The position numbers were made by a program, and so were the translations under genes. 64,000 bases of DNA from assembly GCF_013378055.1 (NCBI RefSeq), contig NZ_CP051130.1, forward strand, positions 744,001 through 808,000, written 5' to 3'. The DNA comes from Parasphingopyxis sp. CP4 (GTDB lineage Bacteria > Pseudomonadota > Alphaproteobacteria > Sphingomonadales > Sphingomonadaceae). Below, piece after piece: positions 45,478 through 54,688 of this stretch (position 1 is the first letter of the stretch; every line of letters starts with the position of its first letter). The notes beneath the pieces are model-generated. The model was not told the origin of the DNA, did not search any database, and saw nothing but the letters and a program-made list of their open reading frames with translations.

Positions 45478-46209
45478 ATGCGTTTGTCGCTGCGGCTTAA
45501 ACTCGTTCTTGGTTTTCTGGGCATTATCGGCGCAGCGGTCCTTGGCTATTTCGGGACGATGGAGCTCGGCCTCAATCAGATTGAAACGCCGGAAATCGCA
45601 TCCGATGACGATGGCGAAACCGACCTGGCAGAAATGACGCCGGGCGAGCGGCTATGCGCTGACCAGACGACAACGGACTCGATCCGCCAGCGAATATTTG
45701 CGCGCGCACGGACTGCCAGTTCAGATGATGGCGCGCTGCTCAGTCGGTTGGAAACCGGCACCGTCGCCAGAATGGAAAACCCCCGGCTGCTCGATTTTGA
45801 TGAAGGACTGGAACAAGCGCGGTGCGAAGGGCGGTTGGTGCTCGAGCTGCCCCGCGGGACGGAACCGGCATTCAATTATAGCCGCCGTTTGAATGCAAGC
45901 CTTGAATATATCGCTCAACCCGCATCTGACGGACGCGGTCGCATCTATCGCATGAGCGGTGCCGACGACATGATCGATCGATTGGCTGATGCGGACCTCG
46001 TAACGCGTCGGGAAGCCCCAGAATTTGAAGACAAACCGCTCGACATTACGATTGATGACGAGAAGGATGAGTTCGAACCCGGGTTCGACGAACCCGCTCC
46101 GGGAGACCCGGGTTTTGAAGATGCCGACCTTCCACCGCCGCCGGAGGACTTGCTCCCACCAGGTATGGGCGAAGCAGTTGTGGATCCCGAAGAGACTAGC
46201 GCCAATTAA
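45478..46209 (+). CDS. Membrane-anchored acidic protein of unknown function
   Basis: 243 residues. One N-terminal membrane helix (LVLGFLGIIGAAVLGYFGTM), a middle region with Cys in ERLCADQT and EQARCEGRLV that might form a disulfide, and a tail of Asp/Glu/Pro (PGFDEPAPGDPGFEDADLP, then PPPPEDLLPPGMG). The main part should lie in the periplasm. I do not recognise a family. GAGGAG precedes the ATG. The end overlaps the convergent NRDE gene by 14 bp. Confidence 0.75.
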   Translation: MRLSLRLKLVLGFLGIIGAAVLGYFGTMELGLNQIETPEIASDDDGETDLAEMTPGERLCADQTTTDSIRQRIFARARTASSDDGALLSRLETGTVARMENPRLLDFDEGLEQARCEGRLVLELPRGTEPAFNYSRRLNASLEYIAQPASDGRGRIYRMSGADDMIDRLADADLVTRREAPEFEDKPLDITIDDEKDEFEPGFDEPAPGDPGFEDADLPPPPEDLLPPGMGEAVVDPEETSAN

Positions 46210-46927
46210 ATCCGATATGCGTATCGCCTAGCGCGTTGCCATCCGGATCGTAGCGCCGCTCAATGATCTGACCTTCACCATGTCTATCCACTGCAACCAC
46301 CGTGCTACAGCGCGTTCCATAAATGGGATTGCGAATGAAAATCGGGCTATGGCGGGCGCGCCTTGGTTCGACCTGCGGTTCGTCATCAGCGCGAAGGCCA
46401 TCGAGCAGTGCACTATGGTCCCCGGATCCAGCCTCAAGCCAGACTTGCAATTGTGATTTTATCCGATCCGTCTTCGGCCAATTCTCTTCGGCGAGGCTGT
46501 TGGACAGCCCATATAGTCCCGGATTCAATGGGCTGATCTTTGGCTGCGGCCGATTGGTCAGTAGGTTCGCGATGCCATCACCAATGGCAATGACGTTGAA
46601 CGGATTGAAGGCATCGAGTTGCGCTTCCGAGGGCTGACCAAATATCCCCGAACCATCGATCAGATCGGCGACCAATTGGCCGCGCGACGCCATTCCTGGC
46701 TGCGGCCCATCGGGATTGGCAACGTTGGTGACAACCGCGAAACGCCCCTTGTCAGAAATGCCGAGCCAGGTGCCACCCGCTTCCAGGTCGCGCCCGGCAA
46801 TAACGTCACTTGGCGGTTCCCAGCGCGCCAAAGGCGCCGCGGACCGTGCATGCAACTCATCACGATTGCCGATCATGACGAGTTGCCAATCGGGATGGGC
46901 CTGCCAAGCGCAGGCTAGGACGCACAT
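46196..46927 (-). CDS. NRDE (TANGO2-like) family protein
   Basis: 243 residues. The opening MCVLACAW and the name-giving motif GNRDELHARSAAPLARW mark the NRDE family, with Cys2 as the likely N-terminal nucleophile of an Ntn-type fold. Human TANGO2 belongs here; molecular function is unsettled, with heme and acyl-lipid roles proposed. It follows cysK by 12 bp. Confidence 0.9.
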   Translation of the reverse strand: MCVLACAWQAHPDWQLVMIGNRDELHARSAAPLARWEPPSDVIAGRDLEAGGTWLGISDKGRFAVVTNVANPDGPQPGMASRGQLVADLIDGSGIFGQPSEAQLDAFNPFNVIAIGDGIANLLTNRPQPKISPLNPGLYGLSNSLAEENWPKTDRIKSQLQVWLEAGSGDHSALLDGLRADDEPQVEPRRARHSPIFIRNPIYGTRCSTVVAVDRHGEGQIIERRYDPDGNALGDTHIGFNWR

Positions 46928-46939
46928 TGCGGTATCGCT

Positions 46940-47860
46940 CTACTGCTCCGGCAAGAAATCCGGGACGGATAGGTATCGTTCGCCGGTATCATAGTTGAAA
47001 CCAAGGATGCGGGCGCCTGTCCCGATTTCCTCGATCTTCTGTTTGATGGCCTGGAGCGTTGCACCCGAACTGATCCCGACCAGCATGCCTTCTTCGCGTG
47101 CCGCGCGCGTTGCCATCGCCTTGGCGTCGTCCGGATCAACCTGGATCGCGCCATCAATCGATTGGGTATGAAGATTGTTGGGTATGAAGCCTGCACCAAT
47201 TCCCTGGATCGGATGGGGCCCGGGTTGCCCGCCCGAGATTACTGGCGATCCAACGGGTTCCACTGCGAATGCCTTCATTTCCGGCCAATGCTGTTTCAGT
47301 ACTTCGGCACAGCCGGTAATATGGCCACCAGTACCGACGCCCGTGATCATCACATCGACCGGAGAATCGGCAAAGTCTGCGAGAATCTCTTCGGCTGTGG
47401 TTTTGACATGGACGGCAACATTCGCCGGATTGTCGAACTGTTGCGGCATCCAGGCATTGTCATCAGCGGCGACCAGCTCCTGGGCACGCTCGATCGCGCC
47501 CTTCATGCCTTTTTCCTTCGGCGTCAGATCAAAATCTGCACCATAGGCCAGCATCAGGCGCCGGCGTTCAATCGACATGCTTTCCGGCATTACCAGTACT
47601 AAATCATAGCCTTTTACGGCTGCAACCATTGCCAGTCCGATCCCGGTGTTACCGGAGGTTGGCTCGATGATCTTCCCGCCCGGTTTGAGGGCGCCGGATT
47701 GTTCCGCGTCTTCGATCATAGCGAGCGCGATGCGATCCTTGATCGATCCGCCCGGATTGGCGCGTTCCGATTTGATCCAGACTTCGGCATCTCCGAACAG
47801 GCGCTGCATCCGGATGTGCGGCGTATTGCCGATTGTTTCGAGAGTATTACCCGCCTTCAT
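46940..47860 (-). CDS. cysK: Cysteine synthase A
   Basis: 306 residues. PLP lysine in [13 protein letters not shown], the Asn loop [13 protein letters not shown] and the segment [10 protein letters not shown] are all standard for O-acetylserine sulfhydrylase. It joins sulfide to O-acetylserine to give cysteine. The start is inside the end of the MFS gene (ATGA). A link between that transporter and cysteine is suggestive only. Confidence 0.95.
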   Translation of the reverse strand: MKAGNTLETIGNTPHIRMQRLFGDAEVWIKSERANPGGSIKDRIALAMIEDAEQSGALKPGGKIIEPTSGNTGIGLAMVAAVKGYDLVLVMPESMSIERRRLMLAYGADFDLTPKEKGMKGAIERAQELVAADDNAWMPQQFDNPANVAVHVKTTAEEILADFADSPVDVMITGVGTGGHITGCAEVLKQHWPEMKAFAVEPVGSPVISGGQPGPHPIQGIGAGFIPNNLHTQSIDGAIQVDPDDAKAMATRAAREEGMLVGISSGATLQAIKQKIEEIGTGARILGFNYDTGERYLSVPDFLPEQ

Positions 47861-49146
47861 GTCGTATTCTCCTGCAATGTCTGTCCGTCAGGCGTATCAA
47901 GCTCTTCGGGAACATCGAATGTCTTGGTCTTACGTAACGTCGGAAACCATGCGGTCCATAGTAGCACTGTCGCAATCGCACCGATACCGCCACCGACCAC
48001 AGCGGCAACCGGACCGATAATCCAAGCGAGGCTGCCGCTGAAAAAGTCGCCAAACTCGTTAGAGGCGGAAATGGTCAGCAATGATACCGACGAAACCCGG
48101 CCCCGTTTTTCATCGGGCGTATGCAACTGAATCAATGACTGGCGAATATAGACGGAGAACATGTCCGCCGCGCCGACGACGAACAGGGCCGCCAATGACA
48201 AGGGCATAGAAGTGGAAAGTCCGAATACGATAGTCGCCAGTCCAAATATCCCCACTGCCCATAGCATCTTGGGCCCAACATTATTCTTGAGCGGTTTGAA
48301 TGAGAACCAGAGTGCAGTGAGGGCCGCGCCCACGGCCGGTGCTGCCGCCAACTGACTAAGCCCCGTCGCGCCGACTTCCAATATATCGCGTGCATAGACT
48401 GGGAAGAGCGCGGTTGCGCCAGCGAGGAAAACCGCAAACAGATCCAATGTAATCGTCCCGAGAACCATCTTGTTCTGCCGGACGTACCGCAGACCGTCGA
48501 TCACTTGGCCGACCGGATGCTGTGTGCCCTTGATCGCGGGTCGCGGCACAGTTCCGATTAGACTGAGCGCGGCAAATGATATGCTGAGCAGGATAACGAC
48601 GGCTAGATAGGGTGCGGCCGGATCGACGACATATAGATATCCGCCAATTGCCGGACCAATAATCATGCCCGATTGCCATGCGATTGAGCTAAGCGCGATT
48701 GCGTTTGGCAGGACTTCTTTGGGAACAAGATTGGGGGCCAAAGCGCTGAGCGCCGGACCTGCGAAAGCGCGCGCAATTCCCAATAGGATTGCCACGCCAA
48801 ACAAGATCGGCAAGCTGAGGATTGCGGCCCAGGTCGCCCAGCCGAGCGCGGCAGCACACAAAATCTGCAGCGCAACCATCGCCCGGGCGACTGTTTTTCG
48901 ATCAAAACGATCGGCTGCTAGCCCGGCAAAAGGCGTGAGCAGGAATAACGGTACAAACTGCAACAACCCGATAATGGCGAGCTGACCTGCCGCGCCGCCG
49001 ACGCTCATCCCGCCGTCGCGCGCGATGTTATAGGCCTGCCATCCGATAATCAGCATCATCGCATATTGGCCAAGCGTCATTGCCAGGCGCGATGTCCAGT
49101 AAGCGCGGAAATTATGGATCCTAAAAGGATGCGGGGCATCGGCCAT
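47857..49146 (-). CDS. MFS transporter (EntS/MFS_3-like)
   Basis: 429 residues with 12 hydrophobic segments. The N-terminus [20 protein letters not shown] and the loop [12 protein letters not shown] between TM2 and TM3 fit the MFS_3 branch, which includes enterobactin exporter EntS. It is probably a small-molecule exporter. It heads a three-gene unit with cysK and the NRDE gene. The substrate is unknown. Confidence 0.88.
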   Translation of the reverse strand: MADAPHPFRIHNFRAYWTSRLAMTLGQYAMMLIIGWQAYNIARDGGMSVGGAAGQLAIIGLLQFVPLFLLTPFAGLAADRFDRKTVARAMVALQILCAAALGWATWAAILSLPILFGVAILLGIARAFAGPALSALAPNLVPKEVLPNAIALSSIAWQSGMIIGPAIGGYLYVVDPAAPYLAVVILLSISFAALSLIGTVPRPAIKGTQHPVGQVIDGLRYVRQNKMVLGTITLDLFAVFLAGATALFPVYARDILEVGATGLSQLAAAPAVGAALTALWFSFKPLKNNVGPKMLWAVGIFGLATIVFGLSTSMPLSLAALFVVGAADMFSVYIRQSLIQLHTPDEKRGRVSSVSLLTISASNEFGDFFSGSLAWIIGPVAAVVGGGIGAIATVLLWTAWFPTLRKTKTFDVPEELDTPDGQTLQENTT

Positions 49147-49299
49147 GAACCGCGTCTAGGCCCAATCGCAGGGATACGGCAAGCGAACCAAGCTTGGCTC
49201 GTGGATAGCGCGGCTATCGATGGTGATTGCATTCGCAATCACATCTGTAGATAGCTTAGTCGCGCTCTGCGAAAAGCAGGCAATGCAAAGGGGATGGCA

Positions 49300-49902
49300 A
49301 TGCGCAGGTTCATTACTTCGGTAGCAATAATTGGCGTGTTGGCAGGGTGTGCGCCCGCCGAGGAGGCGCCGCCTGAGGAACCAGTTGCTGCTGATGATCC
49401 GGTCATCGATGACGCATCCCAACAGCCGGTTACAGCTGAAGGCTGGGGGCCGTTGCTGATAGGCATGACACGCGATGAAGTGACTGCTGCGGTCGGCGAT
49501 AAAGCGGATCCCAACGCCATGGGTGGGCCAGAACCTGAATTTTGCGACGAATATGAACCCGCTGAAACACCTGCTGGTCTCTATGTGATGATTGAACAGG
49601 GGCGATTGGCGCGCATTTCGCTTGGCGAGGGCACGGAAGTGCGGACGTCCGAAGGCTTAACAGTGGGCGATAGTGCGGCTGCGGTCAGAGAAGCCTATGG
49701 CGATGCTGTACAGGCCATGCCGCATAATTATGTCGACGCACCCGGTGAATATCTTTCAGTCTGGGCAACGGGCGAAGTCGGCGAGAACGGAACGTCTGAC
49801 GATAATGCGCGCGGCATTCGCTATGAGATTGGCGAAGATGGCATGGTTCAGACCATCCATGCCGGCGGACCGGCAATCCAGTATGTGGAAGGCTGCCTGT
49901 AG
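49300..49902 (+). CDS. Putative lipoprotein of unknown function
   Basis: 200 residues. A lipoprotein signal (MRRFITSVAIIGVLAGCAPA, lipobox LAGC) is followed by an acidic linker and a globular part with two similar halves, EGWGPLLIGMTRDEVTAAVG and SEGLTVGDSAAAVREAYGDA. That repeat suggests a tandem BLIP/SmpA-like fold. AAGGGG is six bases before the ATG at 49300, which is preferred over 49294. Confidence 0.8.
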   Translation: MRRFITSVAIIGVLAGCAPAEEAPPEEPVAADDPVIDDASQQPVTAEGWGPLLIGMTRDEVTAAVGDKADPNAMGGPEPEFCDEYEPAETPAGLYVMIEQGRLARISLGEGTEVRTSEGLTVGDSAAAVREAYGDAVQAMPHNYVDAPGEYLSVWATGEVGENGTSDDNARGIRYEIGEDGMVQTIHAGGPAIQYVEGCL

Positions 49903-49923
49903 GGCGTCCTGCAATAATTCAGA

Positions 49924-50619
49924 CTAGATACCGACGACGCGATTACCGTCTACAATCGGCGATCCGCGGGTGATCAAAACACGCGTTCCAATTTCCGCTT
50001 CATTGAACAACAATTCAGCGAACTCGTCCGGAATACCAACGCAGCCGCGTGAGGCGAATCCTTCTTCGACCATGCTGCCATGGATGGCGATGCCATCATT
50101 GGTCAGGCGCATCATGAAGGGCATCGGAACGAAATAGAGGTTCGAGATGTGATCCCGATTCTTCTCGGTAATCGTGAAGCTGCCGGTCGGCGTCGGCGTG
50201 TCGTCATGACCATAAAGGATCACGGCGCGGCCAATCTCATATCCACCCTGATAGGCATAGAGCCGCTCGGCCTGCAGATCGACGATGATCCGAAGTTCGC
50301 CCTGCGGCACGCCTTCATTGCTCCAGGCATATTCCCCGAACTGCATATCGCCTTCGACCCTCAGCGGGCTGGTAATCCGGAAGCCATTGCCATCTTCTGG
50401 CTCAGAAACGGTATAAGAGGCTGGCTGCAGCATCGCTTCAACCGGCGATGCGCTGTTGGTTGCTGTCGCGGGCGTCAGTTCGACTTCGGCCACGACAGCT
50501 TCAGGAGTAGCGGCATCGATATCCGTCGCAGCAGACAGCAGTTGAGAACCGGCTGCGACGAGCCCAGCAGCCGCCAGCAATTTGAAACCAAGACCTAAAC
50601 CAGATTGTGATGCCATCAT
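49924..50619 (-). CDS. L,D-transpeptidase (YkuD) family protein
   Basis: 231 residues with an N-terminal signal or anchor helix (LGFKLLAAAGLVAAGSQLLS). The YkuD domain shows LRIIVDLQAERLYAYQGG, RAVILYGHDDTPTPTGSFTI and the active site IHGSMVEEGFASRGCVGIP. The catalytic Cys and upstream His are kept, but the usual SHGC(V/I)R reads SRGCVG. It would cross-link or attach proteins to peptidoglycan, if active. GGGAG lies four bases ahead of the ATG at 50619. Confidence 0.85.
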   Translation of the reverse strand: MMASQSGLGLGFKLLAAAGLVAAGSQLLSAATDIDAATPEAVVAEVELTPATATNSASPVEAMLQPASYTVSEPEDGNGFRITSPLRVEGDMQFGEYAWSNEGVPQGELRIIVDLQAERLYAYQGGYEIGRAVILYGHDDTPTPTGSFTITEKNRDHISNLYFVPMPFMMRLTNDGIAIHGSMVEEGFASRGCVGIPDEFAELLFNEAEIGTRVLITRGSPIVDGNRVVGI

Positions 50620-50655
50620 GACACTCCCGCGAAAACCTGCGGATGATGGAGCATT

Positions 50656-50696
50656 TTAACGCTTTGGTAAGCAAGCCGGTTTGCGCCTTGTTTACC
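50656..50696. promoter_or_regulatory. Hairpin and CtrA-like half-pair upstream of the YkuD gene
   Basis: GGTAAGCAAG (50666-50675) and CTTGTTTACC (50687-50696) pair with one mismatch around an 11-base loop. Overlapping it, TTAA-N7-GTAA (50656-50670) is one base from the CtrA pattern TTAA-N7-TTAA. It sits about 40-75 bp upstream of the YkuD start. Confidence 0.3.
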
Positions 50697-50770
50697 ATGT
50701 TTTCGGCAGTTTTCTGGGGCTTCGCGTTAGCGAACTAGGTTACTGTGCCATGCTGGGACGGATTATTGGC

Positions 50771-53044
50771 TCAAGCCAGTTCGACAAAGCTGTCGAGCAC
50801 TCTTTTACGGCCAGCTTTCTCGAATTCAATTTCGAGCTTGTTGCCTTCGATTTCTTCGACGGCGCCATAGCCGAATTTCTGATGGAAGACGCGTTGGCCA
50901 ATGGCGATGTCTGATCGGGGCTTTGCAGCGAAGCTTGCCGCGCTGGCCTTGGCTTCCATGACCTTTGCGGTACGGGGCAGGGTGCCAGCCGCGGCCGCGC
51001 GCTTCCATCCAGGACCCCGCTTATCCGCGCGCGTGACATTGGTGAAAGGATCGGATTGTTCGGACCAATTGGCGCGCCACAAGGATTCTCCGCCCGTCAT
51101 GCTTGTTTCGGCGTCGATATGATCTTCCGGAAGCTCGCCAATGAATCGGGATGGAATTGAGCTTGTCCATTGACCGTAGATCCGGCGATTGGCGGCATGG
51201 ACGATCCGGCAGAGCCGACGCGCACGCGTAATCGCGACATAGGCGAGACGGCGCTCTTCTTCGAGGCTTTTGGCGCCACCTTCGTCGAGCGATCTCTGCG
51301 AAGGGAATACACCTTCTTCCCAGCCAGCGAGGAATACCGTGTCGAACTCCAATCCTTTGGCGGCATGGATGGTCATGATCGTAACTTTCTCCGAGTCACG
51401 ATCCGCATCATTGTCCATCACCAGGCTGACATGTTCGAGGAAGGAGCCGAGTGTATCGAATTCCTCCATCGCGCGCGTTAGCTCGGAGAGGTTTTCCAAA
51501 CGACCGGCAGCCTCGGCCGATCGATCATTTTGCCACATAGCCGTGTAGCCGGATTCATCGAGCACCTGACGGCACAGTTCAGGATGCGGCAGGTCATTCG
51601 CCAGATCACGCCAGCGGCCAAAGTTTGTCATCAGCTCGCCGAGCGGATTGCGCGCTCGGGCGGTTAGTTCATCGGTATCGAGTATCCGCGCGGCGGCGAG
51701 GCTAAGCGGAATATTCTCGCGCCGTGCATGACCGTGGATCATCCCAACGGCCTTGTCGCCAAGGCCTCGTTTCGGTGTGTTGACGATGCGCTCAAACGCC
51801 AGGTCGTCCGCCGGTTGCACAATCACGCGAAGATAGGCCAGCGCGTCGCGGATTTCCTGACGCTCATAGAAGCGGAAGCCACCGACAATGCGATAGGGCA
51901 TTCCAATCTGGATGAAGCGATCCTCGAATTCGCGTGTCTGGAACTGGGCCCGGACAAGGATCGCGACATCGTCGAGGGTGCCGCCCTTTACTTGATGGGC
52001 TTCGATTTCCTCGCCAATCCGCCGGGCTTCTTCCGGACCATCCCACACGCCGATGACCTTGACCTTCTCGCCATCGCCACCTTCGGTCCAGAGTGACTTG
52101 CCAAGCCGACCGCCATTATGATCGATGACGCCCGCAGCAGCCGACAGGATATGCTGGGTCGATCGGTAATTTTGCTCGAGCCGCACGACCTTTGCGCCCG
52201 GGAAATCCTTCTCAAATTTGAGGATATTGGCGACTTCCGCGCCGCGCCATGAATAAATGGACTGGTCGTCATCGCCGACTACGCAGATATTCTTCCGTTC
52301 CTGCGCCAATAGCCTCAGCCAGAGATATTGGGCGCTGTTCGTGTCCTGATACTCGTCGACCAGGATATATTTGAAACGTTCTTGGTAGAGCTCAAGCACA
52401 TCGCGATGCTGTTTGAGGATCACCAGCATATGGAGAAGAAGATCACCAAAATCGCAGGCGTTCAGCGCTTTCAGACGATCCTGATAGGCTTGATAGAGCT
52501 GTTGCCCCTTGCCGTTTCCATAGGCTTCGCTCTCGTCAGCGGTAACGTCCGTCGGGAGCCATCCCCGGTTTTTCCAGCGATCGATTAGGCCTGCGAGAAG
52601 CCTTGGCGGCCAGCGCTTTTCGTCAATCTCCGCGACCTGGATCAGTTGCTTGAGCAGGCGGAGCTGATCATCTGTATCGAGGATCGTGTAATTGCTCTCA
52701 AGGCCTACAAGTTCGGCATGGCGACGCAGCATCTTGGCGCCGATCGCATGAAATGTCCCCAGCCAGGGCATGCCCTCAACATCCTGTTCAAGCGCCCGCG
52801 CGACGCGTTCCTTCATTTCCCGCGCTGCTTTGTTGGTGAAGGTGACCGCGAGGATTTCGGATGGCCACGCCTTGCGGGTCCAGATCAGATGGGCGAGCCG
52901 CGCTGTCAGGCATGCTGTCTTGCCGGTGCCAGCACCAGCGAGAACAAGCAGGGGGCCGTCGGTTGTCAATACCGCTTCGCGTTGCGGTTCGTTTAAAACC
53001 CGCAGATAGGGCGGTTCAGAGGGCTGCTCGGCAGGATCGGTCAC
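50771..53044 (-). CDS. uvrD: ATP-dependent DNA helicase UvrD/PcrA
   Basis: 757 residues, superfamily 1A. Walker A is VLAGAGTGKTACLTARLAHL, motif II is LVDEYQDTNSAQYLW, motif III GDDDQSIYSWRGA, motif V ITIMTIHAAKGLEFD-like (TIMTIHAAKGLEFD). The C-terminal tail (GQRVFHQKFGYGAVEEIEG) is the PcrA/UvrD RNA-polymerase-binding Tudor-like region. It unwinds DNA in excision and mismatch repair. The start GTG at 53044 is favoured over an upstream TTG. Confidence 0.95.
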   Translation of the reverse strand: MTDPAEQPSEPPYLRVLNEPQREAVLTTDGPLLVLAGAGTGKTACLTARLAHLIWTRKAWPSEILAVTFTNKAAREMKERVARALEQDVEGMPWLGTFHAIGAKMLRRHAELVGLESNYTILDTDDQLRLLKQLIQVAEIDEKRWPPRLLAGLIDRWKNRGWLPTDVTADESEAYGNGKGQQLYQAYQDRLKALNACDFGDLLLHMLVILKQHRDVLELYQERFKYILVDEYQDTNSAQYLWLRLLAQERKNICVVGDDDQSIYSWRGAEVANILKFEKDFPGAKVVRLEQNYRSTQHILSAAAGVIDHNGGRLGKSLWTEGGDGEKVKVIGVWDGPEEARRIGEEIEAHQVKGGTLDDVAILVRAQFQTREFEDRFIQIGMPYRIVGGFRFYERQEIRDALAYLRVIVQPADDLAFERIVNTPKRGLGDKAVGMIHGHARRENIPLSLAAARILDTDELTARARNPLGELMTNFGRWRDLANDLPHPELCRQVLDESGYTAMWQNDRSAEAAGRLENLSELTRAMEEFDTLGSFLEHVSLVMDNDADRDSEKVTIMTIHAAKGLEFDTVFLAGWEEGVFPSQRSLDEGGAKSLEEERRLAYVAITRARRLCRIVHAANRRIYGQWTSSIPSRFIGELPEDHIDAETSMTGGESLWRANWSEQSDPFTNVTRADKRGPGWKRAAAAGTLPRTAKVMEAKASAASFAAKPRSDIAIGQRVFHQKFGYGAVEEIEGNKLEIEFEKAGRKRVLDSFVELA

Positions 53045-53084
53045 CCGTGAACAGTTAGGGAACGAATTCCATCGCCGCAAGCGG

Positions 53085-53249
53085 CTACCCTACAGTTCTC
53101 AACTGGAATATCGCCCGCGCTTTTTCGCGCCAATAGTTTTTTCCATAACCGGGGTAATCGGGCAGGTCTGCCCAGTCGATGCGTGCCGCTGCCGCCAGGG
53201 CGCGCGCCAGGCTCTCATTATCTGCTCCGTGGTGTTTCTCCTGTCTCAT
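53085..53249 (-). CDS. 54-residue hypothetical protein
   Basis: A small frame with a strong AGAGGAGC six bases upstream of the ATG. The product is basic and aromatic in its second half (DLPDYPGYGKNYWREKARAI), with a helical Ala-rich first half. No family recognised. It lies between rsmD and pcrA on the same strand, 40 bp ahead of pcrA. Confidence 0.6.
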   Translation of the reverse strand: MRQEKHHGADNESLARALAAAARIDWADLPDYPGYGKNYWREKARAIFQLRTVG

Positions 53250-53345
53250 CACGTTGCTCCTCTCTGCGGACTTTTGCCCGTACTGGGGTAGTCGCAAAAC
53301 GGTGATTGCCCGTCTGTGACGGACGACACGCTCTGGAAAGAAACT

Positions 53346-53882
53346 CTAAGTTGCGCGAAACAGCTGAAGTTGGGATTTACCGAACGTCTTCATGGCATCA
53401 CGGGTGAGGCCGGGCAGGGTCGTTTCAAATCCAGGTTCAGTCTCAATGCTTAGCCATGCCGATGGTGCTATCCAGCCTCGCTCGGTGAGTATCGGGATTG
53501 TGGCTTCGACCAATCCCTGACCGTAGGGTGGGTCGAGGAAGATCAAATCGCAGGGATTGTTGGCGGCGTGAATCGCCTCAACTGGGCGGGTAATAATATC
53601 GGCATTTGCACCGAGCGATTTGATGTTTGTCCGAAGTGCACTGACCGCTCCGCGATCGCGCTCGACAAGTGTACAATGGGCGGCGCCCCGCGACAGGGCC
53701 TCCAGCCCGAGCGCACCGCTTCCCGCAAACAGATCGGCAACGCGTAGATCTTCAAAGCTGCCCAAACGGCTTGCAAGCATCGAGAAAAGCGCCTCACGGA
53801 CGCGATCCGTGGTCGGGCGTGTGCCATCGCCGGGCGGCGCTTGGATCGTCCGGCCGCGCCATTCGCCGCCGATGATCCTCAT
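53346..53882 (-). CDS. rsmD: 16S rRNA (guanine(966)-N(2))-methyltransferase
   Basis: 178 residues. N-terminus MRIIGGEWRGRTIQAPPG, the segment RPTTDRVREALFSML and the catalytic LIFLDPPYGQG are characteristic of RsmD. It methylates G966 of 16S rRNA. The ATG overlaps the rluB stop by ATGA, and the pair is commonly found together. Confidence 0.94.
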   Translation of the reverse strand: MRIIGGEWRGRTIQAPPGDGTRPTTDRVREALFSMLASRLGSFEDLRVADLFAGSGALGLEALSRGAAHCTLVERDRGAVSALRTNIKSLGANADIITRPVEAIHAANNPCDLIFLDPPYGQGLVEATIPILTERGWIAPSAWLSIETEPGFETTLPGLTRDAMKTFGKSQLQLFRAT

Positions 53883-54619
53883 TTGAGGGACTTGCGGAAC
53901 TTCACCAGATCGTGCTGGCGGATTTGCTCAACACCCCCTTTGGGGATGTCGCCGAGATAGAAGGGGCCATAGGCGGTGCGGATCAGTCGACTGACCTTCA
54001 GACCGAAATGTTCAAGTACTTTGCGGACCTCGCGATTCTTGCCCTCGGCAAGCTTCAGCTCAATCCATTGGTTGCGGCCGGTGCGCCGTTCAAGATTGGC
54101 GTCGATCGAGCCATAGCGAACGCCATCGATCGTAATTCCGTCGATGAGCCGTTCCAGCTGTTCCTGGCGGATATCACCAAAAGCGCGCGCGCGATAAATC
54201 CGGTCCACCCCGGTTGAAGGCAGCTCCATCTCGCGTTTCAGCCCACCGTCATTGGTGAGCAGCAGCAAACCTTCGGTATTCAGATCCAGGCGGCCAATGG
54301 GCATCAGCCGCGGAAGGCCTTTTGGGAGTTTGTCGTAAATCGTTGGGCGACCTTTGGGATCTCGCTCAGTCGTCAGCAGCCCTGCCGGTTTATGGAAACA
54401 ATAGAGCTTGGCAGGGATCGGTTGGCTGACTGGATTACCGTCGACAGTGACGCCATGGAGCGATTTCACCAGAGTTGCTGGCGTGTCGAGCACCTTACCA
54501 TCAATCGCAATGCGCCCGGCGGCAATCATGCGCTCAACTTCCCGGCGAGACGCGACGCCCGCGCGCGCAAGCAGCTTTGCGATACGCTGTTCGTCTCTCT
54601 GTTTTCGGGGCCCCGGCAT
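53879..54619 (-). CDS. rluB: Pseudouridine synthase, RluB/RsuA family
   Basis: 246 residues. An S4 RNA-binding domain (RIAKLLARAGVASRREVERM) is followed by the synthase core with the catalytic Asp in GRLDLNTEGLLLLTNDG. RluB modifies U2605 of 23S rRNA in E. coli; RsuA and RluF cousins act elsewhere, so the target site is family-based. A 69-bp gap separates it from the divergent DUF1223 gene. Confidence 0.92.
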   Translation of the reverse strand: MPGPRKQRDEQRIAKLLARAGVASRREVERMIAAGRIAIDGKVLDTPATLVKSLHGVTVDGNPVSQPIPAKLYCFHKPAGLLTTERDPKGRPTIYDKLPKGLPRLMPIGRLDLNTEGLLLLTNDGGLKREMELPSTGVDRIYRARAFGDIRQEQLERLIDGITIDGVRYGSIDANLERRTGRNQWIELKLAEGKNREVRKVLEHFGLKVSRLIRTAYGPFYLGDIPKGGVEQIRQHDLVKFRKSLK

Positions 54620-54688
54620 GATGCTGCTGTAACCGTTTTTCGCAAGATTGCGAATATCAGTGTGAGCTTACAGATATTGGAGCGTGTT

